A stretch of 64,000 nucleotides of DNA. Source: Hymenobacter daecheongensis DSM 21074 (GTDB lineage Bacteria > Bacteroidota > Bacteroidia > Cytophagales > Hymenobacteraceae). Under the pieces are notes generated by a model, which was not told where the DNA came from, ran no database searches, and was given only the letters and a program-made list of their open reading frames with translations. The DNA is taken from assembly GCF_900141805.1 (NCBI RefSeq), contig NZ_FQYN01000008.1, positions 62,001-126,000 on the forward strand, written 5' to 3'. The translations under genes and the position numbers were made by a program. The stretch's first letter is position 1, and each line of letters begins with the position of its first letter. Shown piece by piece: positions 43,701 to 50,705 of this stretch.

Positions 43701-44019
43701 TCTCGAACACGCCGGCGCGGTACAGGGCCACGGCGCAATTCAGCGCCGTCTGGCCGCCAAAGGCTACCAGAATGCCATCGGGCTGCTCCTTTTTGATGAC
43801 TTCTTCCACAAAAAAGGGCGTCACGGGCAGGAAGTACACGTCGTCGGCCATGTGGTCCGACGTTTGCACGGTGGCAATGTTGGGGTTGATGAGGATGGTG
43901 CGGATGCCTTCCTCCTTCAGCGCCTTGAGGGCCTGCGAGCCGGAATAATCGAACTCCCCGGCCTCGCCGATTTTGAGGGCACCGGAACCGAGGATGAGAA
44001 CTTTGTTGGGTTTGTTCAT
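40786..44019 (-). CDS. carB: Carbamoyl-phosphate synthase large subunit
   Basis: 1077 residues from ATG 44019 ([27 protein letters not shown]). It makes carbamoyl phosphate for arginine and pyrimidine synthesis using ammonia from CarA. It has two homologous ATP-grasp halves: the first with [19 protein letters not shown] and [19 protein letters not shown], the second with [20 protein letters not shown] and [18 protein letters not shown]. The C-terminal MGS-like allosteric domain is also present ([21 protein letters not shown]). The frame is open for 20 more codons upstream, but that part is encoded by a repeat arm (44041-44070) and is not expected in CarB. A hypothetical gene separates it from carA. 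Confidence 0.96.
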   Translation of the reverse strand: [1077 protein letters not shown]

Positions 44020-44040
44020 TAGGTCGTGTGTGTGCAAACA

Positions 44041-44717
44041 GAACGTCATGCTGAGCGGAGCGCAGCGAAGTCGAAACATCTCTACTGCTTCGTTGCAAAA
44101 TCAGTAAGTCAAGAACGTTGCTTGCGGAAGCAAATACCCTGAAGGTGTAAAGTGTCAGACTTGAATACAACTTCACAGGTCGCGTCGTAGTCACAGTCGA
44201 GCACGGCAACATTCCAAGGGGTAGTTTGGCCTACAGCATAAAGCGACGTGTAAGGCAATAGGGCGCTGGGTAACGTAATGGCAGAATCAAAAAAACAAGT
44301 CAGTCCCTTCAGTTTCAATGGAGCTTTAGTGTCATCATCGCATGTAAAGGCAATTCCATTCCAAGGAATTTCAGCCTCTTGCTCTATGGATATAATTTCT
44401 GCTAATACTAATTCTGCTCCATCCACAGACCGGTAAAAGGCGAAGTTGCCGGTTTCAGTGTTGAAGAATCGGTGTGCAGCATCAAACTCGAATAGCAGCG
44501 TATGACCAATGCTTTGGACTACGTCCCAATAAAGCGTTTGCTCATATTCTGTACCACGCCAAGCATTAGCCTCTGTTAGTGAGCAAATGCCAACGGGTGC
44601 GCCCGAAGTTTCGCAGTAAGCGAGCAGCTGACATAACTGTGTTTTCATGTGCGCGTCCGAATTCAAACTCGTTTAACGAAGCGAGCAAGATGCTTCGCTG
44701 CGCTCTGCATGACGTTC
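44041..44717. repeat. Inverted arms bracketing a hypothetical gene between carA and carB
   Basis: The left arm at 44041-44070 begins GAACGTCATGC and ends AGCGCAGCGAAG. The right arm at 44693-44717, read in reverse, begins and ends with the same 11 and 12 bases and lacks about five bases in between. The 620 bases enclosed hold one gene (44109-44648) of lower GC content than the neighbours. The arms resemble the intergenic family A arms in their CATxCTGAGC core. The arrangement looks like a small mobile cassette or two independent repeat insertions. Confidence 0.65.
44109..44648 (-). CDS. Hypothetical protein inside a repeat-bracketed segment
   Basis: About 179 residues from ATG 44648 (MKTQLCQLLAYCETSG); the frame is open to 44666. 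No signal peptide, membrane segment or known domain is recognised. It has several cysteines (CQLL, CETS, CSLTE, CDDD, CFF, CDYD, CEVV, CFRK) and many acidic residues. GC content is near 47 percent by eye, well below carA and carB. It is on the same strand as both and could be read through. The flanking inverted arms (44041-44070 and 44693-44717) suggest it came with them. Function is unknown. Confidence 0.65.
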   Translation of the reverse strand: MKTQLCQLLAYCETSGAPVGICSLTEANAWRGTEYEQTLYWDVVQSIGHTLLFEFDAAHRFFNTETGNFAFYRSVDGAELVLAEIISIEQEAEIPWNGIAFTCDDDTKAPLKLKGLTCFFDSAITLPSALLPYTSLYAVGQTTPWNVAVLDCDYDATCEVVFKSDTLHLQGICFRKQRS

Positions 44718-44730
44718 TTTTCCAATCGTT

Positions 44731-45810
44731 CTATTTAGCCGCTTTATACTCCACCACCGCTTTCAAAAAATCATCAAACAGAAACTCTGTATCCTGCGGG
44801 CCGCCAGCAGCTTCGGGGTGAAACTGCGTTGAAAAAAACGGCTTGGTTTTGTGCTTGATGCCTTCACAAGTGCCGTCGTTCAAATTTTCAAACAACATTG
44901 TCCAATCAGCCGGTAGCGTTTCGGTGTCGACTGCGAAGCCGTGGTTTTGGCTGGTGATGTAGCAATGCTGGGTGCCGGTGAGCTTCACGGGCTGGTTGTG
45001 GCTGCGGTGGCCGTATTTCAGCTTGAAGGTGTCGCCGCCGCAGGCAAGGCCCATGAGCTGGCTGCCCAGGCAGATGCCGAAAATCGGCTTGTCCTGTTGC
45101 AGGGCTTTTTTCAGATGTGCGATGGTCGGCTCGCACATTTTGGGGTCGCCGGGGCCGTTGCTCAGGAACAGGCCGTCGTAGTCGAGGGTCGTGAAATCGT
45201 AGTCCCAGGGTACCCGAATCAACTCCACGTCGCGCTCCAGGAAGCAGCGGATGATGTTGGTTTTGGTGCCGCAGTCCACGAGCACGATTTTGTGCTGGCC
45301 GTGGCCGTAGTGCTGCACGCCGGCCGGGCTCACCTGGGCCACCAGGTTGTCGAGGTTGGGGTCGTGCAGGGGCACGTCGGTTTCGGCCACGATTTTGCCC
45401 AGCATGGCGCCTTTCTCACGCAGCTTCTTGGTGAGCATGCGGGTGTCGACGCCGAAAATGCCGGGGATGTTATACTCCTTGAGCCAGTCGCCGAGGCTTT
45501 TGGCGGCGTTCCAGTGGCTGTGCTCCTCGGAGTAGTAGTTCACCACCAGCCCGGCAATGTGAATTTTGTCGGACTCGAAAATCTTCGAAATCGACTCGTA
45601 CAGCTCCTCACCGGGCACGCCGTAGTTGCCCACCATGGGGTAGGTGAGCACCAGAATCTGGCCGGCGAAGGACGGGTCGGTGAGGTTTTCGGGGTAGCCG
45701 GTCATGGCCGTGCTGAACACCACTTCGCCCGCAGCGGAGGTAAAGGCGCCGAAGGATTCGCCCTGGATGGAGGTGCCGTCTTCGAGGGTTAGGGTTACTG
45801 TTTGATTCAT
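44731..45810 (-). CDS. carA: Carbamoyl-phosphate synthase small subunit
   Basis: 359 residues. The glutaminase subunit that supplies ammonia to CarB. The N-terminal CarA domain has GESFGAFTSAAGEVVFSTAM and GYPENLTDPS; the C-terminal class I amidotransferase has GICLGSQL (nucleophile Cys; the residue after Gly is Ser where many CarA proteins have His or Asn) and STQFHPEAAGGP (His and Glu of the triad). It follows argD on the same strand across repeat C2 (45818-45978), only 7 bases from its start, and is separated from carB by the repeat-bracketed hypothetical gene. Confidence 0.95.
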   Translation of the reverse strand: MNQTVTLTLEDGTSIQGESFGAFTSAAGEVVFSTAMTGYPENLTDPSFAGQILVLTYPMVGNYGVPGEELYESISKIFESDKIHIAGLVVNYYSEEHSHWNAAKSLGDWLKEYNIPGIFGVDTRMLTKKLREKGAMLGKIVAETDVPLHDPNLDNLVAQVSPAGVQHYGHGQHKIVLVDCGTKTNIIRCFLERDVELIRVPWDYDFTTLDYDGLFLSNGPGDPKMCEPTIAHLKKALQQDKPIFGICLGSQLMGLACGGDTFKLKYGHRSHNQPVKLTGTQHCYITSQNHGFAVDTETLPADWTMLFENLNDGTCEGIKHKTKPFFSTQFHPEAAGGPQDTEFLFDDFLKAVVEYKAAK

Positions 45811-45817
45811 ACTATTG

Positions 45818-45978
45818 GCCTCACCCCCTAGCCCCCTCTCCGGAGGAGAGGGGAGACTAGTTCCTAGTTTTAAGGCTAGAAAGTTTGGCTGGTGGTGAGG
45901 CGTAAAGAGGTGAGCTAGAAACTACTTTTTTAGAACTAGTTCCCCCTCCCCCCCGGAGAGGGGGCTAGGGGGTGAGGC
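45818..45978. repeat. Long inverted repeat, family C, copy 2, reaching into argD
   Basis: The left arm begins GCCTCACCCCCTAGCCCCCT at 45818 and the right arm ends GGGGCTAGGGGGTGAGGC at 45978. The argD stop codon (45922-45924) lies inside it and the last 18 argD codons (ASPPSPLSGG then EGELVLKK) are repeat sequence. It fills the argD-carA junction. Confidence 0.88.
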
Positions 45979-47100
45979 GACCGTCAGCGCATACAACGCC
46001 CCCAAAAACCGGTCAACTTCCGCCTTCGTGATATTCAGCGGCGGCAGCAGCCGCAGTACCGTGGGGTCAGAGGCGTTGCCCACGAAAATGTGGTGTTCGG
46101 CGAGCAGCTTGTCGCGCACGTCCTTGATGGGGAAGTCGTACTTGATGCCCACCATCAGGCCGCGGCCGCGGATTTCTTCGGCCCCGGCGTGGGCCAGCAG
46201 TTCGGTGCGGAGGTAGTTGCCCAGCTCGGTGGCGTGGGCCAGCAGGTTTTCGTCTTCGATGACTTCGAGCACGGCCAGGGCGGCGGCGCAGGCCAGGTGG
46301 TTGCCGCCGAAAGTGGTGCCCAGTAAGCCGTAGGAAGCTTTCAGCTCCGGCGCAATCAGGATGCCGCCGATGGGAAAGCCATTGCCCATGCCCTTGGCCA
46401 CAGAAATGATGTCGGGCCGGATGCCGGCGTGCTGGTGCGCGAAAAACCTCCCGCTGCGGCCGTAGCCGCTCTGCACCTCGTCGGCAATTAGGATAGCGCC
46501 GTACTGCTGGCACAGCGCCGCCAGGCCTTGCAGGAACTCGTCGGAAGGCATGATGATGCCGCCCACGCCCTGAATCGGCTCGATGATTACGGCGCACACG
46601 TCACCTCCTTGTAGCGTGGTTTCTACTGCTGCCAGGTCGTATTCCAAGAAGCTAATGGCGTGGCCTGCGTTGAAGGGGGCCACGATTTTGGGGTTGTCGG
46701 TCGCTGCCACCGCGCCCGAGGTACGGCCGTGAAACGCGCCTTTGAACGCCACCACGCGGGTTTTGCCGGTGTGGAAGGAGGCCAGCTTCAGGGCATTCTC
46801 GTTGGCCTCGGCCCCGGAGTTGCACAGAAACAGCGCGTAATCGTCGTAGCCCGACACCTGGCCCAGCTTGTGCGCCAGCTGCGTCTGAATCGGAATCTGC
46901 ACCGAGTTGGAGTAGAAGCCGATGTTCTGCAGCTGCTCGGTGAGGCGCTGCACGTAGTGCGGGTGGCTGTGGCCGATGGAAATAACGGCGTGGCCGCCGT
47001 AGAAATCCAGGTATTCCTGGCCCTGGTCGTCCCACAGCTTCGCGCCGAGCGCCCGCACGGGCGTGATGTTGACGAGGGGATAAACGTTGAAAAGCTCCAT
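45922..47100 (-). CDS. argD: Acetylornithine aminotransferase family protein, repeat-encoded C-terminus
   Basis: 392 residues. A class III PLP aminotransferase that converts N-acylglutamate semialdehyde to N-acylornithine. FYGGHAVISIGHSHP, LCNSGAEANENALKLA, IADEVQSGYGRSG, VAKGMGNGFPIGG (PLP lysine) and TTFGGNHLACAAALAVLE are all present. Its start overlaps the argC stop by one base (TAATG), showing translational coupling. The natural C-terminus probably ends near FLGALYALTV; the final 18 residues come from repeat C2 and have no counterpart in the family. The catalytic core is intact, so activity is expected. Confidence 0.93.
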   Translation of the reverse strand: MELFNVYPLVNITPVRALGAKLWDDQGQEYLDFYGGHAVISIGHSHPHYVQRLTEQLQNIGFYSNSVQIPIQTQLAHKLGQVSGYDDYALFLCNSGAEANENALKLASFHTGKTRVVAFKGAFHGRTSGAVAATDNPKIVAPFNAGHAISFLEYDLAAVETTLQGGDVCAVIIEPIQGVGGIIMPSDEFLQGLAALCQQYGAILIADEVQSGYGRSGRFFAHQHAGIRPDIISVAKGMGNGFPIGGILIAPELKASYGLLGTTFGGNHLACAAALAVLEVIEDENLLAHATELGNYLRTELLAHAGAEEIRGRGLMVGIKYDFPIKDVRDKLLAEHHIFVGNASDPTVLRLLPPLNITKAEVDRFLGALYALTVASPPSPLSGGEGELVLKK

Positions 47101-48134
47101 TAGAAAAGCACCGATTTGAGGTTGAGTCCCGTCGTTTCCGGCAGGCCAAAAAGGAGGTTCATATTCTGCACGGCCTGACCGGAAGCGCCTTTCACCAGGT
47201 TATCAATTACCGAAGTGATGAGCAGCTGCTTGCCCTGTTTCTGGACGTGCAGCAGGCACTTGTTGGTGTTGACGACCTGCTTCAAGTGGATTTCCGATTC
47301 CGACACCGTGGTAAATGGCGCATTAGCATAGAACTTCCAGTACAGCGCCCGCGCCTCGTCCTGCGTCAAATCCGAGGGCGTGTAGACGCTGGCGAAGATG
47401 CCCCGCGCGAAATTGCCTCGGTACGGGATGAAATGAATGTCCACGTCCAGCGGCGTTTGTAGCTGGGCCAGGCTCTCCCCGATTTCGCCCAAATGCTGGT
47501 GCGTAAAAGGTTTGTAGATGGACACATTATTCGTGCGCCAGGAGAAATGCACCGTTTCCGACAGGCTCTGCCCCGCGCCCGTGCTGCCCGTAATGGCCGA
47601 AACGTGCACGTCATCCGTGAGCTTGCCGGCCTGGGCCAGCGGTAGCAGGGCCAGTTGAATGGCCGTGGCGAAGCAGCCCGGATTGGCAATGCTCTGCGCC
47701 TGCTCGATGCGGCTTTTGTTCAGCTCCGGCAGACCGTACACGAACTCGCGGCCCGTAAACTCCGCATCGGCGGCCAAGCGGAAGTCATTGCTCAGGTCAA
47801 TAACGTGGGTGGTTTCGGGCAGCGGGTTTTTCTTCAGCCACGCCCGGGAATTGCCGTGGCCCAGGCACAGAAACACCACGTCTTCATCCCCGGCCAAATC
47901 TGACGAAAATCGCAGCTCCGTCTCCCCCACCAGGTCGTCGTGCACCTTGTAAATCGGGTTGCCGGCATTGGAAGAACTCACAATACCGCCCAGCTCCACA
48001 AATTCGTGGTGCAGCAGAATGCGCAGCAGCTCCCCGGCCGTGTAGCCGGCCCCGCCGACGATGCCGGCCTTCACCCCTCCCCCGGCCCCTCCCCAAAAGG
48101 GAGGGGTGCCAGACGTATTTTCGTTTGTAGTCAT
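47100..48134 (-). CDS. argC: N-acetyl-gamma-glutamyl-phosphate reductase, repeat-encoded N-terminus
   Basis: 344 residues. It reduces N-acylglutamyl phosphate to the semialdehyde with NADPH. VKAGIVGGAGYTAGELLRIL is the cofactor loop, and ANPGCFATAIQLALLPL carries the catalytic cysteine. The family normally starts just before KAGIVGG, but here residues 10-21 (TPPFWGGAGGGV) are encoded by the left arm of repeat D and the ATG at 48134 lies in that repeat's loop. An older start may have been displaced by the insertion. No other in-frame ATG, GTG or TTG closer to the fold is obvious, so this start is kept. Confidence 0.93.
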   Translation of the reverse strand: MTTNENTSGTPPFWGGAGGGVKAGIVGGAGYTAGELLRILLHHEFVELGGIVSSSNAGNPIYKVHDDLVGETELRFSSDLAGDEDVVFLCLGHGNSRAWLKKNPLPETTHVIDLSNDFRLAADAEFTGREFVYGLPELNKSRIEQAQSIANPGCFATAIQLALLPLAQAGKLTDDVHVSAITGSTGAGQSLSETVHFSWRTNNVSIYKPFTHQHLGEIGESLAQLQTPLDVDIHFIPYRGNFARGIFASVYTPSDLTQDEARALYWKFYANAPFTTVSESEIHLKQVVNTNKCLLHVQKQGKQLLITSVIDNLVKGASGQAVQNMNLLFGLPETTGLNLKSVLF

Positions 48135-48187
48135 ACGTTGCGTGGTAACCTAAGCCCCTCCCTTTTGGGGAGGAGTTGGGGAGGGGT
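48073..48187. repeat. Inverted repeat, family D, spanning the argG-argC junction
   Basis: The left arm starts ACCCCTCCCCCGGCCCC at 48073 and the right arm ends GTTGGGGAGGGGT at 48187; CCCCTCCC-type cores with AAAA/TTTT spacers pair across the loop. The argC start codon (48134) and the argG stop codon (48150-48152) both lie inside it. It encodes argC residues 10-21 and argG residues 393-404. Confidence 0.85.
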
Positions 48188-49364
48188 TAAAGGAAGAATG
48201 AATCTTCAACTGGTTGCTGAAAATCTTGATGAAGCCCTTCGCGTCGCGGCCGTCCCAGGCGTCGTTTTCCTCGCCGTAGGTAGCCACCTTCGACTGCATC
48301 ATATCGAACGGCGACTCCACGCCCAGCAGCTCAAACTGATACGATTTCAGGGTCACGAACACCGTGCCCGACACCCGCTCCTGCGACGACTCCAGGAAGG
48401 CCTCGAAGTCGCGCATCACCGGGTCGAGGTACTGGGCCTCGTGCAGCAGCGTGCCGTACCAGTTGGCCACGTAGTCCTTGTGCAGCAGCTGCCAGCGGCT
48501 CGACGTATGCTTTTCCAGCAGATGGTGGGCCTTGAGCAGAATCAGCGGGGCCGGGGCCTCGAAACCCACGCGGCCCTTGATGCCCAGAATCGTGTCGCCC
48601 ACGTGCGTGTCGCGGCCAATGGCGTACTGGCCGGCCAGCTCGTTGAGGGCCTGAATCAGCGCCACCGGGTTCATGGTTTCGCCATTCAGCGCTACTGGCT
48701 CGCCTTTTTCGAAGGTAATTTCGATACTCACCGGCTCCGTGGCGCTGAGCTGGGTCGGGTACGCCGATTCGGGCAGGGCTTGGTGCGAAGTCAGCGTTTC
48801 GACGCCGCCCACGCTGGTGCCCCAGATGCCCTTGTTGATGGAGTATTTGGCCTTTTCCCAGCTCATCTCGAAGCCATGCTGGTTGAGGAAGTCGATTTCG
48901 GCCTGGCGGGAAAGCTTCAGGTCACGAATGGGCGTGATGATTTCCGTGTTGGGGGCAATGACTGAGAAAGCCACGTCGAAGCGCACCTGGTCGTTGCCGG
49001 CGCCGGTGCTGCCGTGGGCAATGTAGTCGGCCCGGTGCTCGCGGGCGTACTCGGCCAGCGCCAGGCTCTGGAACATGCGCTCCGCGCTGACACTCAGCGG
49101 ATACGTGTCGTTTTTGAGGATATTGCCGAAAATGAGGTAGCGCAGGCACTGCTGGTAGAAACGCTCGGTCACGTCAATCACTTCGTGGCGGGTCGAGCCC
49201 AGCTCGTAGGCCCGCTGCTCGATGGCGGCCAGCTCTTCCTCGGAAAAGCCGCCGGAGTTGACGATAACCGTGTGTACTTCCAGACCCAGCTCGCGGGTCA
49301 GGTACACCGCGCAGAAGGACGTATCCAATCCGCCGCTGTACGCTAAAACTACCTTCTTTTTCAT
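48150..49364 (-). CDS. argG: Argininosuccinate synthase, repeat-encoded C-terminus
   Basis: 404 residues. It joins citrulline and aspartate with ATP. The P-loop VLAYSGGLDTSFCAVYL is at the N-terminus; GSTGAGNDQVRFDVAF and SINKGIWGTSVGG are the other conserved blocks. The core ends near FIKIFSNQL; the last 12 residues (NPSPTPPQKGGA) are repeat D sequence. It lies between the GNAT acetyltransferase and argC, with inverted repeat E in front of its start. ATG 49364 directly gives MKKKVVLAYSGGLDTS as expected. Confidence 0.95.
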   Translation of the reverse strand: MKKKVVLAYSGGLDTSFCAVYLTRELGLEVHTVIVNSGGFSEEELAAIEQRAYELGSTRHEVIDVTERFYQQCLRYLIFGNILKNDTYPLSVSAERMFQSLALAEYAREHRADYIAHGSTGAGNDQVRFDVAFSVIAPNTEIITPIRDLKLSRQAEIDFLNQHGFEMSWEKAKYSINKGIWGTSVGGVETLTSHQALPESAYPTQLSATEPVSIEITFEKGEPVALNGETMNPVALIQALNELAGQYAIGRDTHVGDTILGIKGRVGFEAPAPLILLKAHHLLEKHTSSRWQLLHKDYVANWYGTLLHEAQYLDPVMRDFEAFLESSQERVSGTVFVTLKSYQFELLGVESPFDMMQSKVATYGEENDAWDGRDAKGFIKIFSNQLKIHSSFNPSPTPPQKGGA

Positions 49365-49406
49365 GGTTTGAGGGGATATTAGAACGTCGTCAGGACGTTA
49401 GCAGCA

Positions 49407-49502
49407 CGTCATTCCGAGCGCAGCCGAGGAATCTCGCCCGCTCCGTTAGCTTACCAATCCTGCGTCAGCACGCGAGATTCCTCGGCTGCGCTCGGAATGA
49501 CG
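49407..49502. repeat. Inverted repeat, family E
   Basis: CGTCATTCCGAGCGCAGCC at 49407 and its arm continuing GAGGAATCTCGC pair with GCGAGATTCCTC and the closing GCGCTCGGAATGACG at 49502. The stem is about 30 bases with a loop of about 33. It lies between the GNAT gene stop and the argG start on the same strand, so a transcript from the shared promoter must read through it. Confidence 0.88.
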
Positions 49503-49536
49503 TTCTACCGACGTTCTGGTTTTTTCGTGCCAGATA

Positions 49537-50109
49537 CTAAGAATGCTCCTGGCTCAGTATTTCAATGGTTTGCTGGCTGAACTGGTCATCGAGCTTGTCG
49601 TAGACCATGCCGGTGCACAGGCACATCTTGCGCTGGTTTTCCTGCAGAATCGGGTAGTTCTTGCAGCCCATGCAGCCCTTCCAGAAGTCGTCGGATTGCG
49701 TCAAATCGGGGAAGGCAACTGGCCGGTAGCCCAGCTCGCTGTTGATCTTCATGACAGCCCCGCTGGTGGTGATACCGAATATTTTGGCCGCCGGATACTT
49801 CGTGCGCGACAGCTCAAACACGCGGTGCTTGATGGCGCGGCCCAGCCCTTCCTTGCGCAGCTCGGTATTCACAACCAGCCCCGAATTCACCACAAACTTG
49901 GCGTCTTCGAAGGTTTCGATATAGCAGAAGCCGGCCAGCTGCTCATCAACAAAAGCAATAATGGCGTCGCCGCGCTCCATCTTCTTTTTCAGATAGTTAG
50001 GGTCGCGCTTGGCAATGCCGACGCCGCGCGATTTGGCCGATTCCTCGTACCACTGACAAAGGGTTTCCACGTACTGCACATCGGCAACCGTAGCGACTCG
50101 TAATAGCAT
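49537..50109 (-). CDS. GNAT N-acetyltransferase of the arginine unit, with Cys cluster
   Basis: 190 residues from ATG 50109 (MLLRVATVADVQYVETLCQW). The GNAT fold shows GDAIIAFVDEQLAGFCYIE and NTELRKEGLGRAIKHRVFE (acetyl-CoA pyrophosphate loop). As the first gene of the arg unit, with argB-argE divergent, it most likely makes N-acylglutamate, the first step of the pathway (an ArgA-type role). The C-terminus has C146, C149, C163 and C165 (GCMGC and MCLC), which could bind zinc or an Fe-S cluster; this is unusual for a plain GNAT. The frame is open to 50265, but only the chosen start gives a GNAT N-terminus. Confidence 0.87.
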   Translation of the reverse strand: MLLRVATVADVQYVETLCQWYEESAKSRGVGIAKRDPNYLKKKMERGDAIIAFVDEQLAGFCYIETFEDAKFVVNSGLVVNTELRKEGLGRAIKHRVFELSRTKYPAAKIFGITTSGAVMKINSELGYRPVAFPDLTQSDDFWKGCMGCKNYPILQENQRKMCLCTGMVYDKLDDQFSQQTIEILSQEHS

Positions 50110-50705
50110 GGTCAAAGCGGGGTTAGCTGCCTGCAGATGCGGCAACGGACTCGGAAAGACGAAGGGCAGGGAGCGCCGCGGGTGGGCGAAGCAGCGCGGC
50201 AACCGGCGCACGACGGGCCGGTTTGGGGAAGGGAAACCCAGAAAAAAGCGGGCTTGGCGGATCAAGCCGGCGCGGGGGCCGGCAAAGTCACACGATAAGA
50301 ATTACACTCGGACTCGGGCCAGTTATTCGTAAAAGTTCTCTTCAGTGGGGTTGGTTATTGGGGAACCCCGCGCCGGTTTTCAGAGGAGCAAGCCGGCGAA
50401 GTATTGCAGCCAGCGCTTACGCTGGCATAATTCGCACAACCAGCAGTGGTCGTCGCAGAAGCGCAATAGAGGAGAGACGAATCATGACAAGGGCCGCGGG
50501 GCGGCAAAGGGAGTGTTTCGCGCTTTAAATCGTTTAAACCGCTAAATCGTTGCAAAACTAGAGTAATTTTTTCGGAAACTTTGCCGCGTCGGCGCTAAAA
50601 AAATGCCGCAACATTGGCCGGGGCTCCGGCCGTTGGCGCTGTCCCTTTTGGCAAAATCGGCCCTGTTTGACCTCTGCGCCCTCCATTTTCCCCTCCTCTG
50701 CTGGT
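50110..50705. other. Divergent regulatory region of the arginine units
   Basis: About 600 bases between the GNAT and argB starts. No gene is seen. A short hairpin (CCAGCGCTTACGCTGG, 50411-50426) and an AT-rich stretch before argB (50525-50585) are noted. I found no clear Bacteroidota promoter or ARG-box; the promoters of both units must be here. Confidence 0.5.
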
